Shown: positions 27,031 to 35,607 of the stretch, piece by piece
How positions within the stretch are numbered: position 1 is the stretch's first letter
Layout: each line of letters begins with the position of its first letter
Program-made: the position numbers and the translations under genes
The notes under the pieces: generated by a model
The model's input: only the letters and a program-made list of their open reading frames with translations
Databases searched by the model: none
What the model was told of the DNA's origin: nothing
Source: Geothermobacter hydrogeniphilus
GTDB taxonomy: Bacteria > Desulfobacterota > Desulfuromonadia > Desulfuromonadales > Geothermobacteraceae
Length of the DNA: 64,000 bases
Direction of reading: 5' to 3'
Assembly (NCBI RefSeq): GCF_002093115.1
Contig: NZ_NAAD01000004.1
Location: 124,001 to 188,000 of the forward strand

Positions 27031-28605
27031 TTAGAGAATAACCTGGATGGCCGAACGGATGGCCTGATGGGCCCTGATCCGTTCCAGGACATCATCCGGG
27101 ATCGGGGTGTCGATATTGAGGACCGTGAGGGCTTCGTCACTGCCCCGGGCCAGGTTCATCCGGGCGATGTTGATCTCTGCTTCGCCGAGCAGCTGGCCGA
27201 TGTAGCCGACCACGCCCGGCTGGTCATGGTTGTAGAGGATCAGGATCGGACCTTCCGGCGAGGTTTCCAGGTCGTAGTGATCAATCTTGACGATTCGCGC
27301 GCGGTCGCCGAACAGCCCGCCGCAGACACTGCGGCTGCCGTTCTCGTCCTCGATGGTGACCCGCATCAGGGTGGCGTAGCCTTCACTTTGCGAGCTTTTC
27401 GCCTCGACGATGTCGATCCCCCGCTCTTTGGCGATGAAGGGCGCGTTGACATAGTTGACCATCGAGCCGACCACCGGCTGCAGCAGCCCGTTGAGGACCG
27501 CCATGGTCAGCGGCGCCATCGGGTGGGCGGTGATGTCACCGGCATACTCGATGTTGAGTTTGCGTACCGCGCCGTTGCTGAGCTGGGTCAGCAGGGCACC
27601 GAGCTTTTCTCCGAGCTGCACGTAGGGGCGGATCTCGGCGAGCAGTTCGGCGCTGACCGAGGGGACATTGAGGGCATTGATCACTTCGCCGTGCTGCAGG
27701 AAGGCGACGATCTGTCGGGCCACCTGGACGGTGACATTGATCTGGGCGTCGACCGTGGCGGCCCGGAGATGCGGAGTGCAGATTACTTCCGGCAGCCGCA
27801 GCAGGGGATTGTCCGCGGCCGGAGGTTCCTGGCTGAAAACATCCAGCGCGGCGCCGCCGATCTGTCCGGCGGCAATGGCTTTCGCCAGGGCCTGCTCGTC
27901 GATCAGGCCGCCGGTGGCACAGTTGATGATGCGGCAGCCCGGTTTGCAGCGCTGCAGCTGTTTTTCTCCCAGCAGGTTCTCGGTCTCCTGGTTGAGGGGG
28001 ACGTGCAGGGTTATGAAGTCGGCCTCCGCCAGCAGCTGGTCCAGGTTGAGCTGACGGGCGCCGAGCTGCCGGACCATCTCCTGCGGCAGATAGGGGTCGT
28101 GGACCACCACGTTCATCTTCAGGGCGCGGGCACGTTCAACCACCAGTCGGCCGATTTTTCCGGCACCGATCACGCCGAGAGTTTTTCCCGCCAGTTCAAT
28201 GCCGAGAAACTGTTCCTTATCCCAGTTGCCGGCGCTGGTGGAGATATGCGCCCGGGGGATGTTTCGGGCGAGGGAGAAGAGCATCGCCAGGGTGTGCTCG
28301 GCGGTGGTTGTGGTGCTGCCGAACGGGGTGTTCATGACCACCACTCCCTTGCGGTTGGCGGCCGCAAGGTCCATGTTTTCAATCCCGATTCCGGCCCGGC
28401 CGATGACCTTCAGGCATGCGGCGCTCTCCAGCAGTTCGGCGCTGACCCTTGTGCCGCCACGCACCACCAGTGCTTCGGCATCACGGATTGCGACCCGCAG
28501 GTCGTCGCTGGAGATGCCCGGTTGATAATCGAGGGTGATGCCTTCGGCGGATTCGAAGACCTGCAGCCCCTCTTGGGAGAATGTGTCTGAAATAAGGACT
28601 TTCAT
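27031..28605 (-). CDS. serA: D-3-phosphoglycerate dehydrogenase (long, ACT-containing form)
   Basis: 524 residues, the first step of serine synthesis. The substrate domain has GRAGIGIENMD; the Rossmann loop is GVIGAGKIGRLV; catalytic residues are Arg in NCATGGLID's neighbourhood, Glu before PPAADNPLL, and His in TPHLRAATVDAQ (normally TPHLGAST). The C-terminus holds the allosteric substrate-binding domain and an ACT domain (PILILYNHDQPGVVGYIGQLL), typical of serine-sensitive long SerA. ATG 28605 (MKVLISDTF) is chosen over an upstream in-frame ATG that gives a non-family extension. Confidence 0.96.
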   Translation of the reverse strand: MKVLISDTFSQEGLQVFESAEGITLDYQPGISSDDLRVAIRDAEALVVRGGTRVSAELLESAACLKVIGRAGIGIENMDLAAANRKGVVVMNTPFGSTTTTAEHTLAMLFSLARNIPRAHISTSAGNWDKEQFLGIELAGKTLGVIGAGKIGRLVVERARALKMNVVVHDPYLPQEMVRQLGARQLNLDQLLAEADFITLHVPLNQETENLLGEKQLQRCKPGCRIINCATGGLIDEQALAKAIAAGQIGGAALDVFSQEPPAADNPLLRLPEVICTPHLRAATVDAQINVTVQVARQIVAFLQHGEVINALNVPSVSAELLAEIRPYVQLGEKLGALLTQLSNGAVRKLNIEYAGDITAHPMAPLTMAVLNGLLQPVVGSMVNYVNAPFIAKERGIDIVEAKSSQSEGYATLMRVTIEDENGSRSVCGGLFGDRARIVKIDHYDLETSPEGPILILYNHDQPGVVGYIGQLLGEAEINIARMNLARGSDEALTVLNIDTPIPDDVLERIRAHQAIRSAIQVIL

Positions 28606-28717
28606 GGGGTCGGGGCGGTGCTTTCGGGCCGTTTTTTCAGCGCTGCGCACCAACCTGATAAACTAGCAACAGGGCCCTGCGGTGTCAAGGTAAAAGCCAG
28701 ACTGGACGGGGGGTTGC

Positions 28718-28745
28718 ATAAAAAAGCCCGGCATCGGAGCCGGGC
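28718..28745 (-). terminator. Cold-shock gene terminator
   Basis: Minus strand GCCCGGCTCC / GATGCCGGGC arms followed by six T, about 25 bases after the csp stop. Confidence 0.85.
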
Positions 28746-28770
28746 GGAAAGACGGGCTGGAAGGGGGTGG

Positions 28771-28974
28771 TCAGCTGATGGTGACATTCTGGGCCTGCAG
28801 GCCCTTGGGTCCGTCGATCATTTCGAAGGAGACGATATCCCCTTCGTTGAGTGTTCGGTAGCCATCCATCTGGATAGCGGAAAAGTGGACGAAAATGTCC
28901 GGGCCTCCCTCCTGTTCAATGAAGCCGAATCCCTTGGTGTTGTTGAACCACTTGACCGTGCCTTGCATCGTCAT
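28771..28974 (-). CDS. Cold-shock domain protein (CspA family)
   Basis: 67 residues, a single OB-fold RNA/ssDNA chaperone. RNP1 KGFGFIEQ and RNP2 IFVHFSAI are both present, plus FNNTKGFGF and QAQNVTI. ATG at 28974 is preceded by SD AGGAGA; the alternative ATG at 28968 is two codons inside. It has its own promoter and terminator and a leader of about 80 bases, as is usual for cold-shock genes, where leader structure controls translation. Confidence 0.96.
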   Translation of the reverse strand: MTMQGTVKWFNNTKGFGFIEQEGGPDIFVHFSAIQMDGYRTLNEGDIVSFEMIDGPKGLQAQNVTIS

Positions 28975-29062
28975 ACCGCATCTCCTGTTCAACTGGCCGT
29001 AGCCGAGATGGCTGACAGGCCGTTCTCGAAAAGGCGCCCTCCTGTCGGCGCAAAACATCTCA

Positions 29063-29090
29063 ACTTTAGCGCTTTGCCGAGAAAAATCAA
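29063..29090 (-). promoter_or_regulatory. Candidate cold-shock gene promoter
   Basis: Minus-strand TTGATT (29090-29085), a 16-base spacer and TAAAGT (29068-29063), leaving a leader of about 80 bases. Confidence 0.45.
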
Positions 29091-29146
29091 GCGGGATTCG
29101 TTAAATTATGCAAACATTACTGCGCCTGTTCTTGTCCTGATGATGC

Positions 29147-29182
29147 AAAAAAGGGGAAAGCCGCCTGTCGGCGGCCCTCCCC
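29147..29182 (-). terminator. Terminator of the small Zn-ribbon gene
   Basis: Minus strand GCGGGGA..GGCCGCC / GGCGGC..TCCCC arms with GACA loop and six T, 34 bases after the stop. Confidence 0.75.
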
Positions 29183-29215
29183 GCATTGGATGTTGCCGAT
29201 GATCTTTGTGGGCTG

Positions 29216-29377
29216 TCAGTGCAGTTTCAATTTTCTGCGCAACTGACGGAGCATCTTGTCGTGGCAGGGTTCGCAGATGGTTGATGTGTCGATTTCACAG
29301 ACATTGCGGCGAATCTGATACCCTTCGGCCTCGATGGCACCCTGGTAGCTTCCGCACCAGGCACAATACTTGAGCAT
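29216..29377 (-). CDS. Small zinc-ribbon-like protein of unknown function
   Basis: 53 residues starting MLKYCAWCGSYQG. Two Cys pairs, CAWC near the N-terminus and CEPC about 32 residues later, fit a zinc ribbon, and the C-terminus is basic (KMLRQLRRKLKLH). ATG 29377 has SD GGGAGAG; an upstream in-frame start lacks family sense. It has its own terminator. Function unknown; a nucleic-acid or adaptor role is only a guess from charge and Cys layout. Confidence 0.75.
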   Translation of the reverse strand: MLKYCAWCGSYQGAIEAEGYQIRRNVCEIDTSTICEPCHDKMLRQLRRKLKLH

Positions 29378-29448
29378 GACGCTCTCCCTTGTGGTTTGCA
29401 TTACCAGATACCACAAGATCTTGTAGTGTCAAGGACTCAGGGTTGGGA

Positions 29449-30957
29449 TTATTTCTTTTCTCCGGACGCCTGTCGGCGCAGGTATTCGATCAGCAGGCGA
29501 ACCCCGACCCCGGTCCCTCCGGGACTGAGGTAATCGCGTTCCTTTTCCTGCCAGGCCGTACCGGCAATATCGAGGTGCGCCCAGGTATAGTCGCGGGCGA
29601 AGGTTTGCAGAAAGGCTGCGGCGGTGATGGTTCCGGCCGGTCGGCCGCCGACATTCTTGACATCTGCCACCTCGCTCTTGATCTGGTGGTCGTAGTCATC
29701 CCACAGCGGCAGTTGCCAGAGGCGTTCGCCGCTGCGTCGGCCGGCGGCCAGCAGCTGTTTAATCAGGCCGTCATGGTTGCCGAGCACGGCGCTGGCATGG
29801 TGGCCGAGAGCGATGATGCAGGCGCCGGTCAGGGTCGCCAGGTCGATAACCACCCGTGGCTTGAAACGGGCGGCGTAACTGAGGGCATCGGCCAGGATCA
29901 GCCGCCCTTCGGCATCGGTGTTGAGGACTTCAATGGTCTTGCCGCTGAGCGAGGTGAGGATGTCGCCGGGGCGGTAAGCCGTGCCGGAGGGAAGGTTTTC
30001 CACCGCCGGGACAATGCCGACCAGGTTGACCGGCAACCGCAGGGCGGCGGCCGCCTTGACGGTCCCGAGTACCGCCGCGCCGCCGGCCATGTCCATCTTC
30101 ATTTCATCCATTTTATCGGCCGGTTTCAGGGAGATGCCGCCGGCATCGAAAACCACCCCTTTGCCGACCAGGGTGATCGGTTGCTGGGCCGGGTCGCCGC
30201 CATTGTATTCAAGAATAATCAGACGCGGATCACGGCAACTGCCCTGGGCAACGCCGAGCAGGGCTCCGCAACCCTCTTTTTCAAGCTGTCGGCGTTCCAG
30301 TACGGTGCATTTCAGTCCCGCCTCTGCGGCCATTGACTGCGCCTGCTCAGCCAGGAAGGCGGGTGACTTGATGTTGCCGGGCTGGTTGACCAGGGTACGG
30401 GCGAAGCAGGCACCGGCGCAGATCGCGGCGGCGTCCGCCACCCCGGCTGCGGCCTGATCGCGTTGGGCCCGCGTATCGACCAGCAACAGTCCTTCGTCGA
30501 CAGGGGCCGCTTTCCGTTCATCGTCGCTCAGGTAGTGGTCAAAGCTGTAGCCGGCCAGCAGCAGCCCCTCGGCGGTTGCCTGCACCGCCAGGTCCGCAGT
30601 CCGGGCGGTGGAGAAGCTTGCCAGATCCAGGCAGAACTGGCCGAGTCGGCGTTCGCGCAGTTGTCTTACGGCCCGGCCGGCGCCCTGCCGCAGAGTCTCG
30701 CCGCTGATCTCGGCTGTTTTGCCGAGGCCGATCAGCAGAACTCGGGTCGGTCCGATCATCGCGCCGCTGTGCAGCAGCATGGTTTCGCCGCAACGCCCCC
30801 GGAACTCGCCTTCGCGGCGGGCGCGTTGCAGAATTCCGCCGAGGGCGCTGTCGAGTTCTTTCAGGAGGGGGGTGGTCATCCTGCCTTCCTGGACCCCCAG
30901 GATCAGGCAGGGGGTTTTCTGTTTCAGGGGGGCGGCTTTCTTGACCTGCAGTTTCAT
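29449..30957 (-). CDS. pepA: Cytosol (leucyl) aminopeptidase, M17 family
   Basis: 502 residues. The metal-binding core includes GKGVVFDAGGISLKP, with its Lys and Asp, MKMDMAGGAAVLG, and the signature NTDAEGRLILADAL with Asp and Glu ligands. The variable N-terminal domain (about 1-170) is followed by the catalytic C-terminal domain ending in HLDIAGTAW and PGGTGVGVRLLIEYL. Full length for PepA. SD GAGGAG precedes the ATG. Besides peptide breakdown, PepA binds DNA in E. coli; that role is not implied here. Confidence 0.96.
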   Translation of the reverse strand: MKLQVKKAAPLKQKTPCLILGVQEGRMTTPLLKELDSALGGILQRARREGEFRGRCGETMLLHSGAMIGPTRVLLIGLGKTAEISGETLRQGAGRAVRQLRERRLGQFCLDLASFSTARTADLAVQATAEGLLLAGYSFDHYLSDDERKAAPVDEGLLLVDTRAQRDQAAAGVADAAAICAGACFARTLVNQPGNIKSPAFLAEQAQSMAAEAGLKCTVLERRQLEKEGCGALLGVAQGSCRDPRLIILEYNGGDPAQQPITLVGKGVVFDAGGISLKPADKMDEMKMDMAGGAAVLGTVKAAAALRLPVNLVGIVPAVENLPSGTAYRPGDILTSLSGKTIEVLNTDAEGRLILADALSYAARFKPRVVIDLATLTGACIIALGHHASAVLGNHDGLIKQLLAAGRRSGERLWQLPLWDDYDHQIKSEVADVKNVGGRPAGTITAAAFLQTFARDYTWAHLDIAGTAWQEKERDYLSPGGTGVGVRLLIEYLRRQASGEKK

Positions 30958-31048
30958 GAGGACTCCTCGTTCCTTTCAGGGACAACGTTGTTTCAGGAAT
31001 TTCGCGGGGCCCGGGCATTTTGACTTTCGGCTCCGGCCCGCTAGAATG

Positions 31049-31217
31049 CTAGGAGGCTGTCGGACTATCCATAAACTGGCTGCAAATCCGCGCGTTCGGC
31101 CCATATCCCAGCTCTATTTTGTCCCATAGCCACTGCTATGAGGCTGCAATTGAGCCGAAATCTGTGCTCAAACGCTCGAATTTTCGCTTCAGCCTGTATC
31201 GTCCGACAGTCTCCTAG
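31049..31217. repeat. Intergenic palindromic repeat (CTAGGAGGCTGTCGGAC ends)
   Basis: 169 bp bounded by 17-bp inverted ends differing at one base (CTAGGAGGCTGTCGGAC / GTCCGACAGTCTCCTAG), with core hairpin ATAGCCACTGCTAT. It occupies most of the 300-base gap between pepA and the next gene; the rest shows nothing clear. Confidence 0.85.
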
Positions 31218-31258
31218 GATAGACAATAACTGCAGGTTTTTCCAGCGGGGAGGGAACG

Positions 31259-32128
31259 ATGAGCAAAAGTGGATGGTGGTTGTTGCCGGTGGCAGCGGTG
31301 TTTTTCCTGGCGGGGTGCGCGTCATCCCGGCCCGCCGCGAGTGTCGATAAAACAACCGTTGCGGCGCAGGAGGAACAGGCGGTCGATGGTGTCTCCGGCT
31401 ATGAGCAGCAGGATGGTCGAACCGGACTGGTCGGCCGGGTGTTTCTCAAGGATGGCGGTCAGCCGCTGGCCGGCGCCTATGTCAATATCTACCCCGATAC
31501 CACCTCCAACCTGCTCGGTCCATCGCAGTTCATTTCCAGCCCGACCGATGAGGACGGATATTACCGGATTGATGTTCCGGCCGGGACCTACTATATCGTG
31601 GCGCGCAAACGGACCACGGGAGAACCGAGCGGACCGCTGGCACCGGGTGACTATTATTCCGAGCACCGACGCATCAGGGCCGAGGTCAAGTCGGGTCGCC
31701 TGGCGCGGGTCGATCTGGAAGTGGTGCCGATGAAGGCGCCGATGTTCTTCAAGAAAAACCTGGCTGATCGCCGGACCGACACCGGTATTCGCGGTCGCCT
31801 GGTTGATGCTTCCGGCAAACCGGTACCCGGCAGTTTCGCCATCGCCTATGTCGACGACAATCTGAAGCGCCTGCCGGACTATGCGTCGACCCTTTCCGAC
31901 GGCCAGGGGCGGTTCACCATCTACCTGCCCAAGGGCGGAACCTACTACCTGGCGGGGCGGGTTCATGCCTGGGATATGCCGCATCCCGGGGAATTGTACG
32001 GTAAGCTCGGGGGTGACCAGCCGAAGCCGCTGGCGGTGAAGAAAGGGTCCTTTGTCGAAGATGTGACGCTGGTGCTGACGCCGTTTACGGGGACGTACAA
32101 ACCCGGCAAAAGCCGCCGTCCTTATTAG
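31259..32128 (+). CDS. Lipoprotein with carboxypeptidase-regulatory-like (CNA-B/transthyretin-like) repeats
   Basis: 289 residues. Lipoprotein signal MSKSGWWLLPVAAVFFLAGC with lipobox LAGC. Two related beta-sandwich modules follow: VGRVFLKDGGQPLAGAYVNIY... with DEDGYYRIDVPAGTYYIVAR, and IRGRLVDASGKPVPGSFAIAY... with DGQGRFTIYLPKGGTYYLAGR. This is the prealbumin-like pattern of carboxypeptidase-regulatory domains. The sequence predicts an envelope-anchored structural or binding protein with no catalytic motif. SD GGGGAGGG precedes the start. Partner unknown. Confidence 0.8.
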   Translation: MSKSGWWLLPVAAVFFLAGCASSRPAASVDKTTVAAQEEQAVDGVSGYEQQDGRTGLVGRVFLKDGGQPLAGAYVNIYPDTTSNLLGPSQFISSPTDEDGYYRIDVPAGTYYIVARKRTTGEPSGPLAPGDYYSEHRRIRAEVKSGRLARVDLEVVPMKAPMFFKKNLADRRTDTGIRGRLVDASGKPVPGSFAIAYVDDNLKRLPDYASTLSDGQGRFTIYLPKGGTYYLAGRVHAWDMPHPGELYGKLGGDQPKPLAVKKGSFVEDVTLVLTPFTGTYKPGKSRRPY

Positions 32129-32131
32129 CGA

Positions 32132-32254
32132 GGGCGGCCGATACGCACGCATCTGTTGCGTTGCTCGCGCCTTCAGTCGCTGCGGAGTAGCTGCCGCTAC
32201 ACCTCACTCCCTCAGCCGCGAGACGCCTTGCATCTACGCACGTCTCGACCGCCT
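32132..32254. repeat. Intergenic palindromic repeat
   Basis: About 123 bp immediately after the lipoprotein stop. Imperfect inverted ends GGCGGCCGATACGCACGCATC / ..GATGCAAGG..GTCTCGACCGCC types around core hairpin GTAGCTGCCGCTAC. No gene. Confidence 0.75.
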
Positions 32255-32310
32255 TGAAGCAAAGGTGCTGTGATTTCAACCGCCTCGGACGGTGGTGCTG
32301 GAGGCATGAC

Positions 32311-32360
32311 ACGACAAAGGCCACAATCCAATTTTGTATCGGGTGTGGCCTTTGTGTCGT
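32311..32360. terminator. Hairpin between convergent genes, possible bidirectional terminator
   Basis: Arms ACGACAAAGGCCACA and TGTGGCCTTTGTGTCGT (two-base bulge) with an 18-base loop. No long T-run on either side, so intrinsic termination is uncertain. Confidence 0.45.
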
Positions 32361-32373
32361 TTATCGTTTGCCC

Positions 32374-32497
32374 CCGGTTGAGCAAAAATGCTCAGATGCA
32401 AGGCGTCCGTAACCCTGCGGAATAAGGCGTACCGGAAGGTACGTCGTTGACGCAGGGGGAAGGACAACGCCGCAGATGGGCGTTTTTGCTCAACCGG
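32374..32497. repeat. Intergenic palindromic repeat, family B copy 1
   Basis: 124 bp: CCGGTTGAGCAAAAATGC...GCGTTTTTGCTCAACCGG ends, core GGCGTACCGGAAGGTACG. It abuts the TPR gene stop at 32498. The internal stretch GATGCAAGGCGTCCG.AACCCTGCGG recurs at 60428-60549. Confidence 0.88.
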
Positions 32498-32941
32498 TCA
32501 GCGCATGCCGACCCTGCTCAGCAACACGCCGAGCTTGCGGTTGAGAAAATGTTCCCGCGGCAGAGCGGCGACCGGCGGCGGCTTGCGCTGTCCGAGTCGC
32601 TTCAGCTGGTCGATGATTTCCTGGTTGCGCTCCATCTTCAGCCCCTGCCGAAAGGCACGGATGGCGCGTCCCTTCTGGCCGGCTTCGAGGTAGACTTTTC
32701 CCAGGTTGAGATAATGCAGGCTTTTTCCCGGGTCGCTCTGTTGGGCAGCGAGGCACATGGCGATGGCCTTCTGGTATTGCTTTTTTTCCCGCGCCAGGCA
32801 GTAGGCCAGATGCGATTTGACCAGCGGGGTGGCGGACAGCCTGGCGGCATCCTCGAACAGGACCAGCGCCAGCAGGGTGTCGCCTTCAGCGATCGCCTGT
32901 TTTCCTCGCTCGACCAGGACGTTGAATCGTTCTCTGCTCAT
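32498..32941 (-). CDS. TPR-repeat protein of unknown function
   Basis: 147 residues with about three tetratricopeptide-like units: ERGKQAIAEGDTLLALVLFEDAARL, SHLAYCLAREKKQYQKAIAMCLAAQQ and LHYLNLGKVYLEAGQKGRAIRAFRQGL. No signal peptide, so cytoplasmic. The C-terminal tail is basic and Pro-rich (LGQRKPPPVAALPREHFLNRK). Stand-alone gene ending against a palindromic repeat. Likely a protein-protein adaptor; partner unknown. Confidence 0.82.
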   Translation of the reverse strand: MSRERFNVLVERGKQAIAEGDTLLALVLFEDAARLSATPLVKSHLAYCLAREKKQYQKAIAMCLAAQQSDPGKSLHYLNLGKVYLEAGQKGRAIRAFRQGLKMERNQEIIDQLKRLGQRKPPPVAALPREHFLNRKLGVLLSRVGMR

Positions 32942-33158
32942 CGGCCCTCTCTTTGGTGGCGGTCAGAATCCGTAGTCTGAATCAGGTCTGGCGAGGTTTT
33001 ATCCAGCAATCCCTGTTCCAGTCAGCAGTTTATCGCCCCGCAGGCGGGGTGCAAGCCGGTCGTCACCCTGCCGGAAGCGGAGGTCCGGTTCTTTCACGCC
33101 TATAATTACCGGCTTATCACCGGGGGGCGGGGCTTGCCTGAACGTACTGAGTCAGATT

Positions 33159-33776
33159 TCAGCCCATGCGCAATGCGATGAAACTGTCCAGGTCGGGGCA
33201 GTTGAGAAAGGCGTTGTTTTCCAGTTCCCAGGCGATGGTCGAGGTCGGGGTCGGTCCATAATCGTGTCCGGGATAGACCAGGGTTTCGGGGGGCAGTTGT
33301 TTGATCCGCTGCAGACTGTGGTAGAGACGTTTCACATCTCCGCCCGGCAGATCGGCACGGCCGCAACGGCTGACGAACAGGGTGTCGCCGGTAATGATCG
33401 CGTCGCCGACTCTGAAAATGACCGAGCCGGGGGTATGACCCGGGGTATGCAGGGATTCAATCCGGCCGTTGCCGAGGAGGATCAGGCTGCCGTTGCCGAG
33501 CGGCTGCTGGGCGTGGGGAATGTCGCTGGGATGGGCGGTGAGCACCGCGCCGGTGGCGGAATGGATGGCGTTGTTGCCGGCGATGTGATCGCGATGGCCA
33601 TGCGTGTTGGCCAGGATGCGGATGTCCAGCCCGCGTTCGGCGGCGGCTTCGAGCAGCAGTTCCGGTGCGAAACCGGGGTCGACAACCATGGCTTCACGGG
33701 TCTCCGGACACCAGACGAGGTAGGTGAAGTTGTCCGACCGGCCGACCGGCAGCTGCAGGATTTCAAAGTTTGTCAT
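33159..33776 (-). CDS. Metallo-beta-lactamase-fold hydrolase (glyoxalase II-like)
   Basis: 205 residues. Metal ligands are complete: THGHRDH (HxHxDH), HTPGHTPGS (His), GDTLF (Asp) and PGHDYGP (His). It resembles glyoxalase II and persulfide dioxygenase-like hydrolases, but is shorter than glyoxalase II and lacks an obvious glutathione-binding C-domain. Start ATG 33776 (MTNFEILQLPVG) lies two bases after the preceding small ORF's stop, so the two are coupled. Substrate not resolved. Confidence 0.88.
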   Translation of the reverse strand: MTNFEILQLPVGRSDNFTYLVWCPETREAMVVDPGFAPELLLEAAAERGLDIRILANTHGHRDHIAGNNAIHSATGAVLTAHPSDIPHAQQPLGNGSLILLGNGRIESLHTPGHTPGSVIFRVGDAIITGDTLFVSRCGRADLPGGDVKRLYHSLQRIKQLPPETLVYPGHDYGPTPTSTIAWELENNAFLNCPDLDSFIALRMG

Positions 33777-33778
33777 GA

Positions 33779-34000
33779 TCAGAGCCAGTCCGGGGTTGCC
33801 GGCTCGGTCCGGCCGATGATGCGGATCTCCCCCTCGGTGATTTTGAACTGCAGGCCGGTTGCCTTGACGGTCCATTCATCTCCCTCGGCCGGTGGTTGCG
33901 GGAATTCGCGGCTGCCGAGGTAGATGTCTTCATTGTCGATCATGCCATACCATTCGAGCTGGCCGGTCTGCCAGATTTTGGTTTTAAGTCCGTAAGCCAT
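33779..34000 (-). CDS. Small conserved-looking protein upstream of the MBL hydrolase
   Basis: 73 residues, MAYGLKTKIWQTGQLEWYG..., acidic and soluble, with GDEWTVKATGLQFKITEGEIRIIGR suggesting a small beta-structured domain. The stop is two bases from the hydrolase ATG. SD AGGAGA is about seven bases upstream of ATG 34000. Family not recognised; coupling suggests a role with the hydrolase. Confidence 0.65.
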   Translation of the reverse strand: MAYGLKTKIWQTGQLEWYGMIDNEDIYLGSREFPQPPAEGDEWTVKATGLQFKITEGEIRIIGRTEPATPDWL

Positions 34001-34103
34001 AGAACGTGGATCTCCTGGTTTCGTGGATTGGGGGCTGATGTGATCACCGATTTAATCATAGCCGCAGATGCCGCCGGGACGCAATCGCTTCCGACGGTTC
34101 CAG

Positions 34104-34270
34104 ATCCACCGGCTGTTTTGCGGACCGAGAGTGGCGGGATGGGTGGAGATGCGAGGCGCCGTGCCGATTCGGGCGGAAACGTAGTCAAACTACGTTGAAC
34201 ACCGAATCGGTAAAGGTAGTGAAGTAGATTCAGCCATAACGACAGCCGAATCCCGAAATTGCCGGTGGAT
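34104..34270 (+). repeat. 167-bp palindromic repeat, family C copy 1
   Basis: Ends ATCCACCGGC / GCCGGTGGAT (perfect 10-bp inverted), core hairpin AACGTAGTCAAACTACGTT and a conserved GGTGGAGATGCGAGGCGCCG. An inverted copy lies at 39220-39385. It fills the gap upstream of the dapF promoter; the remaining 34001-34103 shows nothing clear. Confidence 0.9.
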
Positions 34271-34282
34271 CCGGGACGCCGG

Positions 34283-34312
34283 TTGTGATGCCGGCGGCAT
34301 TGCGGCTATAAT
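34283..34312 (+). promoter_or_regulatory. Candidate dapF-operon promoter
   Basis: TTGTGA (34283-34288), an 18-base spacer and a perfect TATAAT (34307-34312), 40 bases before the dapF start and just after the repeat. Confidence 0.55.
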
Positions 34313-34352
34313 GCTTCCTGTCTGTGGAGCTGAAGCGGCGACAGGAGGTTGG

Positions 34353-35189
34353 ATGAAGTTTACCAAGATGCATGGAGCCGGCAACGATTATGTCTACGTC
34401 AACGGTTTCGTGGAACAGCCGGAAGATCCGGAAGGGCTGGCGCGGCGGGTCAGTGACCGTCACTTCGGCATCGGTTCCGACGGCCTGATTCTGATCCTGC
34501 CGTCGGAACGGGCCGATCTGCGGATGCGGATTTTCAATGCCGACGGCAGTGAAGCGCAGATGTGCGGCAACGGCGTCCGTTGCGTGGCCAAGTACGCCTG
34601 GGATCATGGCCTGGTCCGTCGTCAGGAACTGACCGTGGAGACCGGAGCCGGCATTTTGACCCTGCAGCTCTTTCCCGGGGCCGATGAGAGAATCGAGCGG
34701 GTGCGGGTCAATATGGGGACACCGCGCCTGACCCGGGCTGAACTGCCGATGACCGGAGCGGCCGACCACCGGGCGGTGGACGTGGAACTGGCGGTGAATG
34801 GTGAGGTTTTCCGGGCGACCTGCGTGTCGATGGGCAACCCTCACTGCGTCATCTATGTTGATGATGTCGAGCGCTTTCCGGTGGCGGACGTCGGTCCGTT
34901 GATCGAGCATCATGCCTGGTTTCCCGAGCGGATCAATGTTCATTTCGTACAGGTGCTTTCCGCCACCGAAGTCCGGCAGCGGACCTGGGAGCGGGGTGCC
35001 GGGGAGACCCTTGCCTGCGGGACCGGGGCCGCGGCGGTCTGCGTGGCCGGGGTGCTGACTGGTCGCGGCGACCGCTCGCTGCTGGTCCATCTGCCCGGTG
35101 GTGAGCTGCGGCTGGAATGGGCCGCGGACGGCGATGTCTACATGACCGGACCGGCGACCGAGGTCTTCAGCGGGGAGTGGCGGGGATGA
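34353..35189 (+). CDS. dapF: Diaminopimelate epimerase
   Basis: 278 residues, converting LL- to meso-diaminopimelate for lysine and peptidoglycan. The two catalytic cysteines are in MCGNGVRC and LACGTGAAA; the N-terminus is [15 protein letters not shown], the family signature. SD ACAGGAGG places the start at 34353 rather than an upstream in-frame ATG. The stop overlaps the HIT-gene ATG as ATGA. It heads a rightward run dapF-HIT-HAD-nfo-dtd-darP. Confidence 0.97.
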   Translation: MKFTKMHGAGNDYVYVNGFVEQPEDPEGLARRVSDRHFGIGSDGLILILPSERADLRMRIFNADGSEAQMCGNGVRCVAKYAWDHGLVRRQELTVETGAGILTLQLFPGADERIERVRVNMGTPRLTRAELPMTGAADHRAVDVELAVNGEVFRATCVSMGNPHCVIYVDDVERFPVADVGPLIEHHAWFPERINVHFVQVLSATEVRQRTWERGAGETLACGTGAAAVCVAGVLTGRGDRSLLVHLPGGELRLEWAADGDVYMTGPATEVFSGEWRG

Positions 35190-35602
35190 ACGACTGTCCG
35201 ATGTGCCGGCGCTGGCGGCAGGAGCCCGACCTGCGTATTGTCGAATTCGAGCATTGTTATGTGACCCTCAATCGGGACCAGTTTTTTCGGGGCTACACCC
35301 TGGTGTTCAGCAAAGACCATGTCACGGAGCTGTTTCATCTCGATGCCGTGACCCGGGGGGCGGTGCTGGAGGAGGTCAATCGCGTGGCAGAGGCCCTGGC
35401 CAGGATTTTCAACCCGACCAAGATGAACTACGAACTGCTTGGCAATATGGTGCCGCACATGCACTGGCACCTGGTGCCGCGCTTTGTCGATGACCCGCTC
35501 TGGCCGCGTCCGATCTGGAGCGAGCCCCATGATGAACAACCGCTTGCATCGGAGGCCTGCCGCGAGCGGATCAGGCTGATCCGCGAAGCGTTGGAGGACT
35601 GA
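35186..35602 (+). CDS. HIT-family nucleotide hydrolase/transferase
   Basis: 138 residues with histidine triad HMHWHLVPR near residue 90 and an N-terminal CPMC pair of possible metal-binding use. The Cys pair plus HIT layout is seen in Hint-like and AP4A-hydrolase-like family members. The start is ATG 35186, overlapping the dapF stop (ATGA). Likely acts on nucleoside phosphoramidates or dinucleoside polyphosphates; the exact substrate is not predictable. Confidence 0.9.
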   Translation: MNDCPMCRRWRQEPDLRIVEFEHCYVTLNRDQFFRGYTLVFSKDHVTELFHLDAVTRGAVLEEVNRVAEALARIFNPTKMNYELLGNMVPHMHWHLVPRFVDDPLWPRPIWSEPHDEQPLASEACRERIRLIREALED

Positions 35603-35607
35603 ATAAC

